Assembly (NCBI RefSeq): GCF_042685365.1
Contig: NZ_JBHUMY010000020.1
Span: forward strand, 1 to 64,000
Reading direction: 5' to 3'
Source of the DNA: Paenibacillus_AP thailandensis
GTDB taxonomy: Bacteria > Bacillota > Bacilli > Paenibacillales > Paenibacillaceae
Length of the DNA stretch: 64,000 nt
Each line of letters begins with the position of its first letter. The stretch's first letter is position 1. The notes beneath the pieces are model-generated. The model had not been told where the DNA came from and did not search any database. It worked only from the letters and a program-made list of their open reading frames with translations. The translations under genes and the position numbers were made by a program. Below, piece by piece: positions 50,303-58,997 of this stretch.

Positions 50303-50914
50303 TCAGCTTCTCGTTCGGGATAACCAGTTTAAAATGAGCAACGTGATGATGATGCCCAGCAGTGACAATGCGACCCAATATTGCGGATAAGCGGGCATAA
50401 CCTGCAGAACGAACGGGTCGCTGATGCTCGCTACCGGAACTTCGGCGTTGAACTTGGCCGTCACGACGATGCTGTCGCTTGAGGCGCTCGCGGTCTCGAT
50501 CAGCCCGGTTAACTGCTGCACCTTCTGGGACGAGGCGGTATCGGCCGCATGGTTCTGGAACGCGAAGTATAGCAGCCCGCTCATGAACATCGCCATCAGG
50601 CATGCCACGACAATCGCCGTATTTCTCCGGAACGACCGGCTGAAATGATAGCTCTTGTGCGAAATCGGACGGAGCCATGCTTGTTCGGCATAGATCCGTT
50701 CCATTACGCCGCGGTTCAAATGATCGACCGGCCCGATCACCTCTTCGGGAACGGATAAATCGCGAATAAGCTTCTCGCTTTCCTCCCAGAGCCGGAACTG
50801 CTCCGAACATAGATCGCAATGCTGCAAATGCTGTTCGACAGCTTCCCGGTCGGGGGCGTATTCGGGCATATCCCAATATTCGCTGAATTTATTTTGAACA
50901 TCGTCGCATTTCAT
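50303..50914 (-). CDS. zinc-finger (zf-HC2) anti-sigma factor, membrane bound
   Basis: A 203-residue anti-sigma factor. The cytoplasmic N-terminus has the ZAS motif HLQHCDLCSEQF (H-x3-C-x2-C, about residues 29-36). A first TM segment is AIVVACLMAMFMSGLLYFAF (about 99-118), then an extracytoplasmic loop of about 50 residues, then a second TM YWVALSLLGIIITLLILNW near the C-terminus. Its start overlaps the sigma gene stop (ATGA, 50911-50914), the usual arrangement for balanced expression. The loop probably senses an envelope signal. Two TM segments, with the loop between them outside, is a less usual layout than one TM. Confidence 0.9.
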   Translation of the reverse strand: MKCDDVQNKFSEYWDMPEYAPDREAVEQHLQHCDLCSEQFRLWEESEKLIRDLSVPEEVIGPVDHLNRGVMERIYAEQAWLRPISHKSYHFSRSFRRNTAIVVACLMAMFMSGLLYFAFQNHAADTASSQKVQQLTGLIETASASSDSIVVTAKFNAEVPVASISDPFVLQVMPAYPQYWVALSLLGIIITLLILNWLSRTRS

Positions 50915-51510
50915 CGCGTCTTCATCCCCTCGTATTCTTCCATCAAGCCCGGTTCATGGCCGAAGTACGGCTCCAGTTGACTTTTCACGCTGGCCCTTGC
51001 CCGAAACAAGAGCGACTTGACGGAACTGACCGTCTGTCCCAAAATATTCGCGATCTCCTGATAGTCCAGCTGGTCATATTCCCGAAGAATAAGCGCCGAA
51101 CGTTGCTTCTCCGGCAAGTTGTTGATGGCTTCCCGGACCATTGCCATTCTTTCCTTGCGCAAAATCATCTGTTCCGGAGCGATTTCCGGCGAAGCGATCG
51201 GGTCGATCCCCGATTCGTCCAGCGACATGTTTGCGGTTTTTTGCTTGCGGAGCTCGCTAAGCACCGTGTTTCGCGCAATCGTATAAAGCCACGTCGCGAA
51301 AGAAGCGTCGACCTCGCGAAAGGAATGGAGGCTTCGATACGCTTTATAAAACGTTTCCGAGCATAAATCTTCCGCCATCAAATCCAGCTTGGCGCTCTTT
51401 AACATATGATAGATGAATGCTAATATTTTACGCTGGTAACGCCCCATCAATTCGGAGTACAGTTCGACGTTACCATCCTTGATTTCGCGTATGAGCTCGG
51501 AATCAGTCAT
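50911..51510 (-). CDS. ECF sigma factor
   Basis: A 199-residue extracytoplasmic-function sigma factor. Region 2 includes DLMAEDLCSETFYKAYRSLHSFREVDASFATWLYTIARNTVLSELRK (about 40-88). Region 4 includes LPEKQRSALILREYDQLDYQEIANILGQTVSSVKSLLFRARASVKSQLEPY (about 130-182). GGAGGAGG precedes the ATG at 51510. It is followed by its membrane-bound anti-sigma factor and a phosphatase in one operon. A possible self-recognised promoter (AAC/CGGTAC elements) lies at 51565-51590. The target regulon cannot be seen. Confidence 0.93.
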   Translation of the reverse strand: MTDSELIREIKDGNVELYSELMGRYQRKILAFIYHMLKSAKLDLMAEDLCSETFYKAYRSLHSFREVDASFATWLYTIARNTVLSELRKQKTANMSLDESGIDPIASPEIAPEQMILRKERMAMVREAINNLPEKQRSALILREYDQLDYQEIANILGQTVSSVKSLLFRARASVKSQLEPYFGHEPGLMEEYEGMKTR

Positions 51511-51564
51511 GACAGGCGAACCTCCTCCACCTGCGGATTATCCCTCTTCCGGCTACGTATCATT

Positions 51565-51590
51565 GTACCGGGTTAAAAGGGAAAAGTTGC
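51565..51590 (-). promoter_or_regulatory. candidate ECF-type autoregulatory promoter
   Basis: On the minus strand GCAACTTTTC (51581-51590) carries the AAC typical of ECF -35 elements; CGGTAC (51565-51570) follows 15 bases after the AAC. A sigma-A alternative (TTTTCA-N17-TATGAT) is found about 200 bases upstream of the gene. Confidence 0.35.
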
Positions 51591-51816
51591 GGCGTTCTGC
51601 ACAAAAAATCCGAAAGTCATTTATGTAAAAATTCGAGCACGTTTATCAAATTCCTTCTTATATCGACATCCGAAAACGAAAAATCCACAAATTTACAGGA
51701 GCGCGCGCCCAAATCATTTTATCATAGCTTACGGTGCAAAAAATGAAAAATGAGAAAATTTTTTTGAACGAAAACAAATCGAGGTCGTCTTACGGAATCC
51801 TATGTAGTTAGCGGGC

Positions 51817-51897
51817 AAAAAAAAAACCGCCTTTTATAAAAAGGCGGTCCGCACAGGGTGCGAATTATTGGATAGGAGTGGAGAGAAACCATACTGT
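51817..51897 (-). ncRNA. candidate trans-acting small RNA, about 80 nt
   Basis: This is an independent unit in a 589-base gap. It has a consensus promoter 5', an A start at 51897, and an intrinsic terminator 3' (ACCGCCUUUU/AAAAGGCGGU stem, 51826-51848, then about ten U). Between them are a pyrimidine-rich unpaired segment (CTCTCCACTCC, 51873-51888) complementary to purine-rich ribosome sites, and a 5-bp hairpin CGCAC-CCU-GUGCG. A 30-codon frame from an ATG at 51892 has no ribosome site and runs through the terminator, so it is not coding. I know no named family for it. Confidence 0.7.
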
Positions 51898-51903
51898 ACT
51901 TTT

Positions 51904-51932
51904 ATTATATGTATACGCTTCCAATTTGTCAA
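51904..51932 (-). promoter_or_regulatory. consensus sigma-A promoter of the candidate small RNA
   Basis: Minus-strand TTGACA (51927-51932) and TATAAT (51904-51909) with a 17-base spacer; all twelve consensus positions match. No other promoter in the window is this perfect. Confidence 0.85.
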
Positions 51933-52022
51933 TAAGCGCATACATTTTTTATTCGAAATATTTTTGAAGAACCTCGGCCGTTTCTTGCGGACCTTTCACA
52001 GCCTATAAAGCCCTCCAAGCCC

Positions 52023-52068
52023 AAAAAAATCCGGGCGGCAAAGCGGATATTACCGCCTTGCCGCCCGG
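52023..52068 (-). terminator. terminator of hisC-tyrA
   Basis: Minus-strand RNA forms a 16-position stem (CCGGGCGGCAA-GCGG with its complement, one mismatch) around a six-base loop, then A and seven U. It ends the aromatic supraoperon just after tyrA. From 51511 to 52099 the gap otherwise holds only the small RNA unit and the sigma-gene promoter region. Confidence 0.9.
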
Positions 52069-52099
52069 AGCGTTCGGACCGCATCGGATTAACGTTACC

Positions 52100-53191
52100 T
52101 TATAAATGAACCGAATAACCCGAAGCCGTCAGCTGCGCAAGCGCCTTGTCCAGATCCTCCTGCTTGCGGAAAGACAAGCGAAGCACGCCGGGAACGTCTT
52201 CCCTGCTTTCGATAATTTGAATGTTGCTCAAATTAATTCCGCTATTGCCGAGCTCCGTAGCGATTTTGCCGATGATGCCCGGATGGTCGGGAACGTCGAC
52301 ATAACAATCGAACGTCGATATAATGATGCCTTTGCGCCGCTCCGGCAGCTTCGAACGGAATTCGCCCGCTTCGCGGAACGCCTGCTCTACCGCGCTCCCG
52401 TCTTCCGTCTCGAGCATGCGGACGAATTTCTCCGTCTCGGCGTTCCAATCCTTGAGCAGCTTCAGCAGTACGGCACGGTTATTGATCAGAATGTCGCGCC
52501 ATACGATCGGGTCGCTGGCCGCGATCCGCGTAATGTCCCGGAAGCCGCCTGCAGCTAATGATCCGTATAAATGATTGCCGTCATTGTACCCTTTGATCTG
52601 ATTGACAAGCGCGACCGCGATAATATGAGGCAGATGGCTGATCGCCCCTACGATCTCGTCGTGCGACACCGAATCGACGACGACGATATGCGCTTTCGTA
52701 TGGGCAAGCAAAGCCTTCAGCCGCTCCAGCGCGTCGGAAGGCGTCGTCTCATCCGGCGTAAGCACATAGAAGGCGTTCTCGAACAAATAGGAGGACGCCG
52801 CTTCGACGCCGGATCTTTCCGAGCCGGCCATCGGATGGCCGCCGATAAATACGGCGTCCGGAAGCTGCACGGAACGGGCGCATGCCGCAACCGAAGCTTT
52901 CGTGCTGCCGACGTCCGTTATAATGCAGCCGGGTTTCAAATTGAAGCGGCTGAGCTCGTTCACGTATTGTTCCAGCATGCCGACCGGAACGCATAAAAAT
53001 ATAAAGTCCGCACCCTCCGCCGCCTCGCGCATCGACGTCGTCGCGTAATCGACGACTCCTCTCTGCACGTATTTCTCCACGGAAGACGGCCGGCTGGAAT
53101 GTCCGACGACCGTAATGCCAGACTTGCCTTTAAAGCATAATGCAAGTGATCCGCCAATTAATCCAACGCCAAATATCGTTACTTTGATCAT
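52100..53191 (-). CDS. tyrA: prephenate dehydrogenase with C-terminal ACT domain
   Basis: Tyrosine-branch enzyme oxidising prephenate, 363 residues. The N-terminal Rossmann motif is VTIFGVGLIGGSLALCF; the catalytic His region is GGHPMAGSERSGVEAA; SHDEIVGAISHLPHIIAVALV is the substrate helix. An ACT domain (about 290-363, DCYVDVPDHPGIIGKIATELGNSGINLSNIQI) suggests feedback by tyrosine. It is three bases after hisC. In B. subtilis aroE follows; here the transcript ends. Confidence 0.95.
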   Translation of the reverse strand: MIKVTIFGVGLIGGSLALCFKGKSGITVVGHSSRPSSVEKYVQRGVVDYATTSMREAAEGADFIFLCVPVGMLEQYVNELSRFNLKPGCIITDVGSTKASVAACARSVQLPDAVFIGGHPMAGSERSGVEAASSYLFENAFYVLTPDETTPSDALERLKALLAHTKAHIVVVDSVSHDEIVGAISHLPHIIAVALVNQIKGYNDGNHLYGSLAAGGFRDITRIAASDPIVWRDILINNRAVLLKLLKDWNAETEKFVRMLETEDGSAVEQAFREAGEFRSKLPERRKGIIISTFDCYVDVPDHPGIIGKIATELGNSGINLSNIQIIESREDVPGVLRLSFRKQEDLDKALAQLTASGYSVHL

Positions 53192-53194
53192 CGT

Positions 53195-54292
53195 TTATCC
53201 GCGCACCGCCATATCCTGAAGCACGTCTTCCAGCGCCGCTACAAACTTCCGGTTCTGTTCGTCCGTCCCGACGGAGACGCGAATATAAGTCGGATAATGG
53301 CGCCATCCCGCCCTCACGATAACGCCTTTGCGCAGCAAAGCATCAAAGACCGAAAGCGACGAAAGGCCCGCATCGACCAATACAAAGTTGCTCTGCGTCG
53401 GAAAATAAGCAAGGCACAGCCGTTCGAACTGCTCGTATAAGTATTCGACGCCTTTCCGGTTTTCGGACCGGCAATAGTCGACGAATGCCGGGTCTTGCAG
53501 CGCCGCTTTCGCAGCCGCTTGCGCAGCCCTGCTCGTATTGAACGGCTCGCGGACCTGATTGATATAACGGATGACCTCCGGCCGCCCGACGCCGTAGCCG
53601 ATACGGAACGCCGCAAGACCGTACGCTTTGGAGAAGGTCCGGAGCACGACCAGATTGCCGTATTGTTCCAGCAGCTCGATGCCGTTCGGATAATCCGGAT
53701 CGACGGCGAATTCGAAATAAGCTTCGTCCAGCACGACGAGCACATGTGCGGGAACCCGGTCCAGAAACGCGGCCAGCTCTTCTCGGCTGACGATTGTCCC
53801 CGTCGGATTGTTCGGATTGCAAATCCAAACGATTTTGGTCCGATCCGTTATTTGGGCCAGCATGCCGTCCAGATCGTGTTTGCCGTCCGAAAGCGGCACT
53901 TCGATAATGCGGGCATTCTCGATCTCGGCGTTATGCTTATATTGGGAGAACGTTTCGTCAGCCATGACCGTTTCGTCTCCTGCCGCCAGAAACGCGCGGC
54001 AAATCATCAAAATGATGTCGCTCGAGCCCGTTCCGAATACGAGCTGGTTCCGCTGTACCCCAAGCCGGGACGCGAGTTCCTCCGCAAGCTCCGCCGAAGC
54101 GCCGTCCGGGTAAATATTCGATTGCCCAAGCTGCTCCATAATGGCGGCTTTCGCCCGTTCGGAGCAGCCGAACGGATTTTCATTCGATGCCAGCTTGATC
54201 ACTTCCGTCAAGCCCAGCTCTTTCTGCACTTCCTCGATGGGCTTACCGGGCTGGTAAACCGGAAGATGCACAATATTGCTCTTAGGCTGCAT
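53195..54292 (-). CDS. hisC: histidinol-phosphate aminotransferase (also aromatic transaminase)
   Basis: A PLP enzyme of 365 residues. KLASNENPFGCSERAKAAI is the HisC N-terminal signature, NPNNPTGTIVS precedes the aspartate segment VVLDEAYFEFA, and the PLP lysine is in RTFSKAYGLAAFRIGYG. Within the aromatic supraoperon this enzyme serves histidine, tyrosine and phenylalanine synthesis in B. subtilis. GAGGTG lies upstream of ATG 54292. A strong terminator separates it from trpA, so an own weak promoter in 54293-54446 or partial read-through must drive it. Confidence 0.94.
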   Translation of the reverse strand: MQPKSNIVHLPVYQPGKPIEEVQKELGLTEVIKLASNENPFGCSERAKAAIMEQLGQSNIYPDGASAELAEELASRLGVQRNQLVFGTGSSDIILMICRAFLAAGDETVMADETFSQYKHNAEIENARIIEVPLSDGKHDLDGMLAQITDRTKIVWICNPNNPTGTIVSREELAAFLDRVPAHVLVVLDEAYFEFAVDPDYPNGIELLEQYGNLVVLRTFSKAYGLAAFRIGYGVGRPEVIRYINQVREPFNTSRAAQAAAKAALQDPAFVDYCRSENRKGVEYLYEQFERLCLAYFPTQSNFVLVDAGLSSLSVFDALLRKGVIVRAGWRHYPTYIRVSVGTDEQNRKFVAALEDVLQDMAVRG

Positions 54293-54450
54293 GAGCCGTT
54301 CACCTCTTCTAATTGTTTACGCAGTACTTGCTTGCATTTACAATATTGTCTCATATCCGGCGCATCTTTTAAAGCACATTTCCATAAATGAGCCGAAAAC
54401 CGGATATTGGAACTAGGGGAGACTCTTATTCTTATCTATGCGGAAAATAG

Positions 54451-54491
54451 AAAAACCCCCGCGAAGCGTTGAATCAACGGCTCCGCGAGGG
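54451..54491 (-). terminator. terminator between trpA and hisC
   Basis: Minus-strand CCCTCGCGGAGCCGTTGA pairs with TCAACGCTTCGCGGGGG (about 17 bp with bulges), followed by five U. It starts 16 bases after the trpA stop. Confidence 0.85.
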
Positions 54492-54506
54492 CCAATCCGA
54501 TGGACG

Positions 54507-55313
54507 TTAGCTTTTTAATTCCTGCACGAAAGCGCCGATCCGGCCGAATCCCGCCTCGCGGCTCGCTTCCTCCGCCAGAAGCGGGAGCGCCTCCTCGATC
54601 TGGCGCACGATCGCGCTTCCGACGACGACGCCGTCGCAAAGCTCCGAGAAGCGCCGTACATGCTCCCGGCTGGATATGCCGAAGCCGATCGCGATCGGTA
54701 CCGGAGAGGCTTCGCGCACCGTCCGAAGGAAATCGTCGATCCCGGAATAGAAATCGGAACGGACGCCGGTAACGCCGAGGGATGATACGCAATATACGAA
54801 GCCTTGCGCTTTGGACGCGATTCGCGCGATCCGGTCCTTGGACGTCGGCGCAACGAGCGGTATAAGATGAATGCCGGTAGCTTCCGCCAGCGCTCTGACC
54901 TCGGCATCCTCTTCAATCGGCAAATCCGGAATAATAAGACCGCTTACCTCTTTGCTTTTGATCAGCTCGAAGAAAGCTTCAAGGCCAAACTGAAGAACCG
55001 GGTTGAAATAAGTAAACAGAATAAACGGCAGCCGTACGCCCGACGCGCGCGCCTGTGCCGCGATTTCGATGCAATCGGCAATCGTAACGTTGTGCCGAAG
55101 CGCTCTTTCCGACGCGCGCTGAATAACCGGACCGTCTGCAAGCGGATCGGAATACGGAACGCCAAGCTCGATCATATCGGCGCCGGAGCGCTCCAATTGG
55201 CGAATGATCTCAAGCGTTGACGGGACATCCGGGTCCCCTACGGTCACGAACGGGATTAACGCCGTTTGTCCTTCCGAGCGCAGCCGGGCAAAAGTCTGAT
55301 CAATGAGGTTCAT
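54507..55313 (-). CDS. trpA: tryptophan synthase alpha chain
   Basis: Cleaves indole-3-glycerol phosphate to indole, 268 residues. The catalytic Glu is in DMIELGVPYSDPLADGPVIQRAS and the Asp in GLIIPDLPIEED; the phosphate site is GFGISSREH. It overlaps trpB by 14 bases, so the alpha and beta subunits are translationally coupled. It is the last gene of the trp block before a terminator. Confidence 0.97.
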   Translation of the reverse strand: MNLIDQTFARLRSEGQTALIPFVTVGDPDVPSTLEIIRQLERSGADMIELGVPYSDPLADGPVIQRASERALRHNVTIADCIEIAAQARASGVRLPFILFTYFNPVLQFGLEAFFELIKSKEVSGLIIPDLPIEEDAEVRALAEATGIHLIPLVAPTSKDRIARIASKAQGFVYCVSSLGVTGVRSDFYSGIDDFLRTVREASPVPIAIGFGISSREHVRRFSELCDGVVVGSAIVRQIEEALPLLAEEASREAGFGRIGAFVQELKS

Positions 55314-56505
55314 TGCCGTCGCCTCCCAAATATTTCATAATCGCTTCCACGTCTTTGTCGCCCCGCCCGGACAAGCTGACGACGATCACTTGATCCTTGG
55401 AAAGCGTCGGAGCCAGCTTCATCGTCTGCGCAATCGCATGAGCCGATTCCAGAGCCGGAATAATGCCTTCCGTCCGGGACAGCAGCTGCAGCCCTTCAAG
55501 CGCCTCGGCGTCGGTTATCGGCACGTATTGGGCTCTCCCTGTATCTTTCAAGTAAGCATGCTCCGGTCCGATGCCCGGGTAATCGAGCCCCGCGGAGATG
55601 GAATGCGCCGGCAGCACTTGGCCGTAGTCGTCCTGCAGCACATAGCTGTAGGAGCCTTGGAATACTCCTTGGCGGCCTTTGGCCATCGTAGCCGCGTGCT
55701 CATCCGTATCGACGCCGCGTCCTGCCGCTTCCACGCCAAGCAAGCGCACGCCTTCATCCTCGATAAACGGATAAAAAATACCGATGGAATTGCTGCCGCC
55801 GCCTACGGCCGCAACGATATAATCCGGCAGCTTGCCTTCCGCCGACAATATTTGTCCTCTCGCTTCGTCCCCGATAATCCGTTGGAAGTCGCGCACCATC
55901 ATCGGATACGGATGAGGCCCGGTAGCGGATCCCAAAATATAATTCGTGTCGTTCACATGGCTGACCCAATAGCGCAGCGCTTCGTTGCAGGCGTCTTTCA
56001 GCGTTCGGGTGCCCGATGTGACCGGCACGACCTCCGTACCGAGCAGCCGCATGCGGAACACGTTGAGCTGCTGCCGCGCCATGTCCTCTTCGCCCATCAG
56101 CACCTTGCACTCGAGGCCGAGCAGAGCCGCGACCGTTGCCGTCGCCACGCCGTGCTGGCCGGCCCCCGTCTCGGCGATAACCTTCTTCTTGCCCATTCGC
56201 TTCGCAAGAACGCCCTGCCCGATCGCGTTGTTGATTTTATGGGCGCCGGTATGGTTCAAGTCTTCGCGCTTCAAATAAATTTTGGCGCCGCCGAGGTGGT
56301 CGCTGAGCCGCTTCGCATAATAAAGCGACGTCGGCCTTCCGGAATATTGATGAAGCAAATAACGGATTTCCTCCTGAAATTCCGGGTCTTTGGAATAATG
56401 CTTGTACGCTTCCTCCAATTCGAGCAGCGCGTTCATTAGCGTTTCCGGCACATAGCGTCCGCCGAATTTGCCGAAGCGCCCGTTTGCGTCTGGCACCGTG
56501 TTCAT
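55300..56505 (-). CDS. trpB: tryptophan synthase beta chain
   Basis: PLP enzyme condensing indole with serine, 401 residues. The PLP lysine lies in LKREDLNHTGAHKINNAIGQGVLAKRMGK (HK motif); TGAGQHGVATATVAALLG and VGGGSNSIGIFYPFIED bind the cofactor phosphate and substrate. The start overlaps the trpF stop by four bases and the end overlaps trpA by 14. Confidence 0.98.
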   Translation of the reverse strand: MNTVPDANGRFGKFGGRYVPETLMNALLELEEAYKHYSKDPEFQEEIRYLLHQYSGRPTSLYYAKRLSDHLGGAKIYLKREDLNHTGAHKINNAIGQGVLAKRMGKKKVIAETGAGQHGVATATVAALLGLECKVLMGEEDMARQQLNVFRMRLLGTEVVPVTSGTRTLKDACNEALRYWVSHVNDTNYILGSATGPHPYPMMVRDFQRIIGDEARGQILSAEGKLPDYIVAAVGGGSNSIGIFYPFIEDEGVRLLGVEAAGRGVDTDEHAATMAKGRQGVFQGSYSYVLQDDYGQVLPAHSISAGLDYPGIGPEHAYLKDTGRAQYVPITDAEALEGLQLLSRTEGIIPALESAHAIAQTMKLAPTLSKDQVIVVSLSGRGDKDVEAIMKYLGGDGNEPH

Positions 56506-57161
56506 CGCTCTACCACCTTCTGTACGAATAATCGAATTTTATGAATGTCCTTCTGTCCTTCCGTTTCCACTCCGCTCGATACGTCGATGCCGTCCGGCGC
56601 GTAGTCCCGGACGAGCCGGTCCGCATTGTCGGGATTGAGCCCGCCCGCGACGTATAACGGAACCCCGATGGAACGGGCTGCAGCTTTATACGCTTCGATC
56701 TGCTCCCAGTCGAACGGCTTGCCCGTGCCTCCCCCGGCCGTATCGATCAATACCGCGTCAACCGAACCGGCATACGGGCGGATGCGTTCGGCCGCTTCGT
56801 CACCGCTTTCCCCCACGGAGAATACTTTCCAGACCCGCACGTTAAGCCCGCTGCGGATCGAGCGGCATAAGGACGGGCTCTCTTCGCCGTGAAGCTGAAC
56901 GATATCGAGCGGCGCGACGGCCAGCAGCTCGCGGAGCCGCTCGAATTCCGCATTGACAAATACGCCCGCCGCCAGCGGCCTCTCGCCTCCCGCTCCCTTT
57001 AGCGCATGTACTTCCCGTATGAGGCTCGCGGCCGTCTCCGGCGTCACCTGGCGTTTGCTCGGGGCGAACACAAAGCCGATCTCATGGATGGGCAAGCCGT
57101 CCATCGCACGGATTGTGCCGGCATCCTTCAGGCCGCAAATTTTAATTCTCGGCGCGCTCAT
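56502..57161 (-). CDS. trpF: phosphoribosylanthranilate isomerase
   Basis: A TIM-barrel isomerase of 219 residues. The catalytic Cys is in KICGLKDAGTI and the Asp in AVLIDTAGGGTGKPFDW; the C-terminal phosphate loops are VAGGLNPDNADRL and GIDVSSGVETEGQKDIHKI. It overlaps trpC and trpB by four bases each. Confidence 0.96.
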   Translation of the reverse strand: MSAPRIKICGLKDAGTIRAMDGLPIHEIGFVFAPSKRQVTPETAASLIREVHALKGAGGERPLAAGVFVNAEFERLRELLAVAPLDIVQLHGEESPSLCRSIRSGLNVRVWKVFSVGESGDEAAERIRPYAGSVDAVLIDTAGGGTGKPFDWEQIEAYKAAARSIGVPLYVAGGLNPDNADRLVRDYAPDGIDVSSGVETEGQKDIHKIRLFVQKVVER

Positions 57162-57955
57162 CGTACGGCCGCTTCGCCCATCAGCTCGTTGACCGCCCGG
57201 CCGATGTCGGCTTGCCTCATGAAATGTTCGCCGATCAATACCCCTTGAGCTCCCGCTTCCGCCAGATAGGCAAGGTCGGCGGGACCCGCTATGCCGCTTT
57301 CGCTAATGACCGTCACTCCGGCCGGCATCATGCCGATGAGCCGCTCCGTCGTCTTCAGATCGGTGACGAAGGTATGCAAATTGCGGTTATTGATGCCGAT
57401 CAGTAAGGCGCTTCCCATCTCGAGAACCGCCGCCGTCTCGGCTTCGTCGTGAACCTCGATCAGCACGTCAAGGCCAAGCGATTTAGCGGCGCCGTACAGC
57501 TCGGACAGCCGGTCCTTCGTCAATATGGCCGCGATAAGCAGCACCGCGTCCGCGCCGATCAGCCGCGCCTCGTAAACTTGGCGGTAATCGATAATAAAGT
57601 CTTTGCGCAGCAGCGGCAGTCCCACGGCTGCCTTCACGCTTGTCAAATAACCGTTGTCGCCTTGAAAATAATCGCGGTCCGTCAGCACCGAGATGCAATC
57701 CGCGCCGGCCCGCTCGTAAGCGGCCGCAAGCGCCGCGGGATCAAAATCGGCGCGGATGAGCCCTTTGGACGGCGAAGCCTTCTTCACTTCCGCAATAAGC
57801 CCCATGCTGCGCTTGCGTCCTTGCGTCAAGGCCCGCTCGAATCCGCGGCACGCCGGCATTCCGGCAATGACGCGCTCGGCTTCCGCCAGATCGAAACGTT
57901 CGGCAAGCGCCTCGACTTCTTTCTTTTTGGTCGCTACGATTTTATCCAGAAACAT
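57158..57955 (-). CDS. trpC: indole-3-glycerol phosphate synthase
   Basis: A 265-residue TIM barrel. Catalytic features are LIAEVKKASPSKGLIRADFDP (Glu and Lys), VLTDRDYFQGDNGYL, LLRKDFIIDYRQVYEA, LIEVHDE and GINNRNLHTF, and TVISESGIAGPADLAYL near the end. It is monofunctional, as in B. subtilis, with TrpF separate. It overlaps trpD by 14 bases. Confidence 0.97.
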   Translation of the reverse strand: MFLDKIVATKKKEVEALAERFDLAEAERVIAGMPACRGFERALTQGRKRSMGLIAEVKKASPSKGLIRADFDPAALAAAYERAGADCISVLTDRDYFQGDNGYLTSVKAAVGLPLLRKDFIIDYRQVYEARLIGADAVLLIAAILTKDRLSELYGAAKSLGLDVLIEVHDEAETAAVLEMGSALLIGINNRNLHTFVTDLKTTERLIGMMPAGVTVISESGIAGPADLAYLAEAGAQGVLIGEHFMRQADIGRAVNELMGEAAVR

Positions 57956-58997
57956 GTGCCAACTCTCCCGTCGTTCGTATAAGCTGCTCGAGCTTGCGCT
58001 CCGCCGCGCCCGAGTCGATCATTTCGGCGGCAATCGCCGCCCCTTCCTTCAAGGATTCGGCCGCTCCGCCGACATAAATGCATGCCGCCGCGTTCGCCAC
58101 CACGATTTCCCGGTAGGCGCCCCGCTCTTCGCCGCGGAAGATGCCGCGAATAATCGTCGCGTTCTCCGCCGGCCCGCCGCCGATGACTTCGCTAAGCGGG
58201 TAACGCTTCAAACCGAGCTCCTCCGGCGTCAAATCGTACGTCCGCACCTGCCCGCCGTTCAGCTCGGAGACGCGCGTCGGCTCCGAAATGCTGATCTCGT
58301 CCAGGCCGTCGTGGCTGCCTACGACAAGCGCCCTGGCGAGTCCAAGCTCTCCAAGCACATGGGCGATCAGCTCCGTTTTGGAACGATCGTACAGTCCTAA
58401 CAGCTGCCGGTCCGCGCCCGCCGGATTCGCAAGCGGACCCAAAATATTGAAAATGGTACGGATGCCGAGCTCCTTCCGCGGAACCGCGGCATGCTTCAGC
58501 GACGGGTGGTACAGCTGGGCAAACATAAAGCAGATCCCCGTTCTCTCCAAGCATTCCGCCGCTTGCCCGGGCGTCAGCGTAATGTCCACGCCAAGCGCTT
58601 CAAGCACGTCGGCACTGCCCGTCTTGCCGGACATGGCCCGGTTCCCGTGCTTGGCTACCCGAATGCCGGCTGCCGCAGCGATAATGGCCGAGCTGGTCGA
58701 GATGTTGAACTTATGAATGCCGGAACCGCCGGTGCCGCACGTATCGAGCAGTCCCTCGCGGTTCGTGTGCAGCTGGCTGGAATACGCGCGCATCGCTTCC
58801 GCGAAGCCGGTAATTTCGTCTTTCGTTTCGCCTTTCATCCGAAGCGCCGTGGCGACCCCGGCAATTTGCGATGGGCTGGCCTCTCCCGACATGATCGTTT
58901 CCATGACGGAACGGGCCTCCTCCCGCGACAAGCCGGCTCCCGTCGTCAGCTTGCCCAACGCTTGCTTCATATCCATCCGCGGCAAAATGACATTCAT
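57942..58997 (-). CDS. trpD: anthranilate phosphoribosyltransferase
   Basis: Transfers the phosphoribosyl group to anthranilate, 351 residues. LLDTCGTGGSGIHKFNISTSSAIIAAAAG includes the pyrophosphate-binding CGTGGSG; KHGNRAMSGKTGSADVLEALG and GPLANPAGADRQLLGLYD complete the substrate sites. It overlaps the trpE stop by four bases (ATGA). Confidence 0.97.
   Translation of the reverse strand: MNVILPRMDMKQALGKLTTGAGLSREEARSVMETIMSGEASPSQIAGVATALRMKGETKDEITGFAEAMRAYSSQLHTNREGLLDTCGTGGSGIHKFNISTSSAIIAAAAGIRVAKHGNRAMSGKTGSADVLEALGVDITLTPGQAAECLERTGICFMFAQLYHPSLKHAAVPRKELGIRTIFNILGPLANPAGADRQLLGLYDRSKTELIAHVLGELGLARALVVGSHDGLDEISISEPTRVSELNGGQVRTYDLTPEELGLKRYPLSEVIGGGPAENATIIRGIFRGEERGAYREIVVANAAACIYVGGAAESLKEGAAIAAEMIDSGAAERKLEQLIRTTGELAHVSG

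Noticed and set aside
51805..51892. A 30-codon frame inside the candidate small RNA
   Set aside because: No ribosome site precedes the ATG and the frame runs through the terminator hairpin and U-run.
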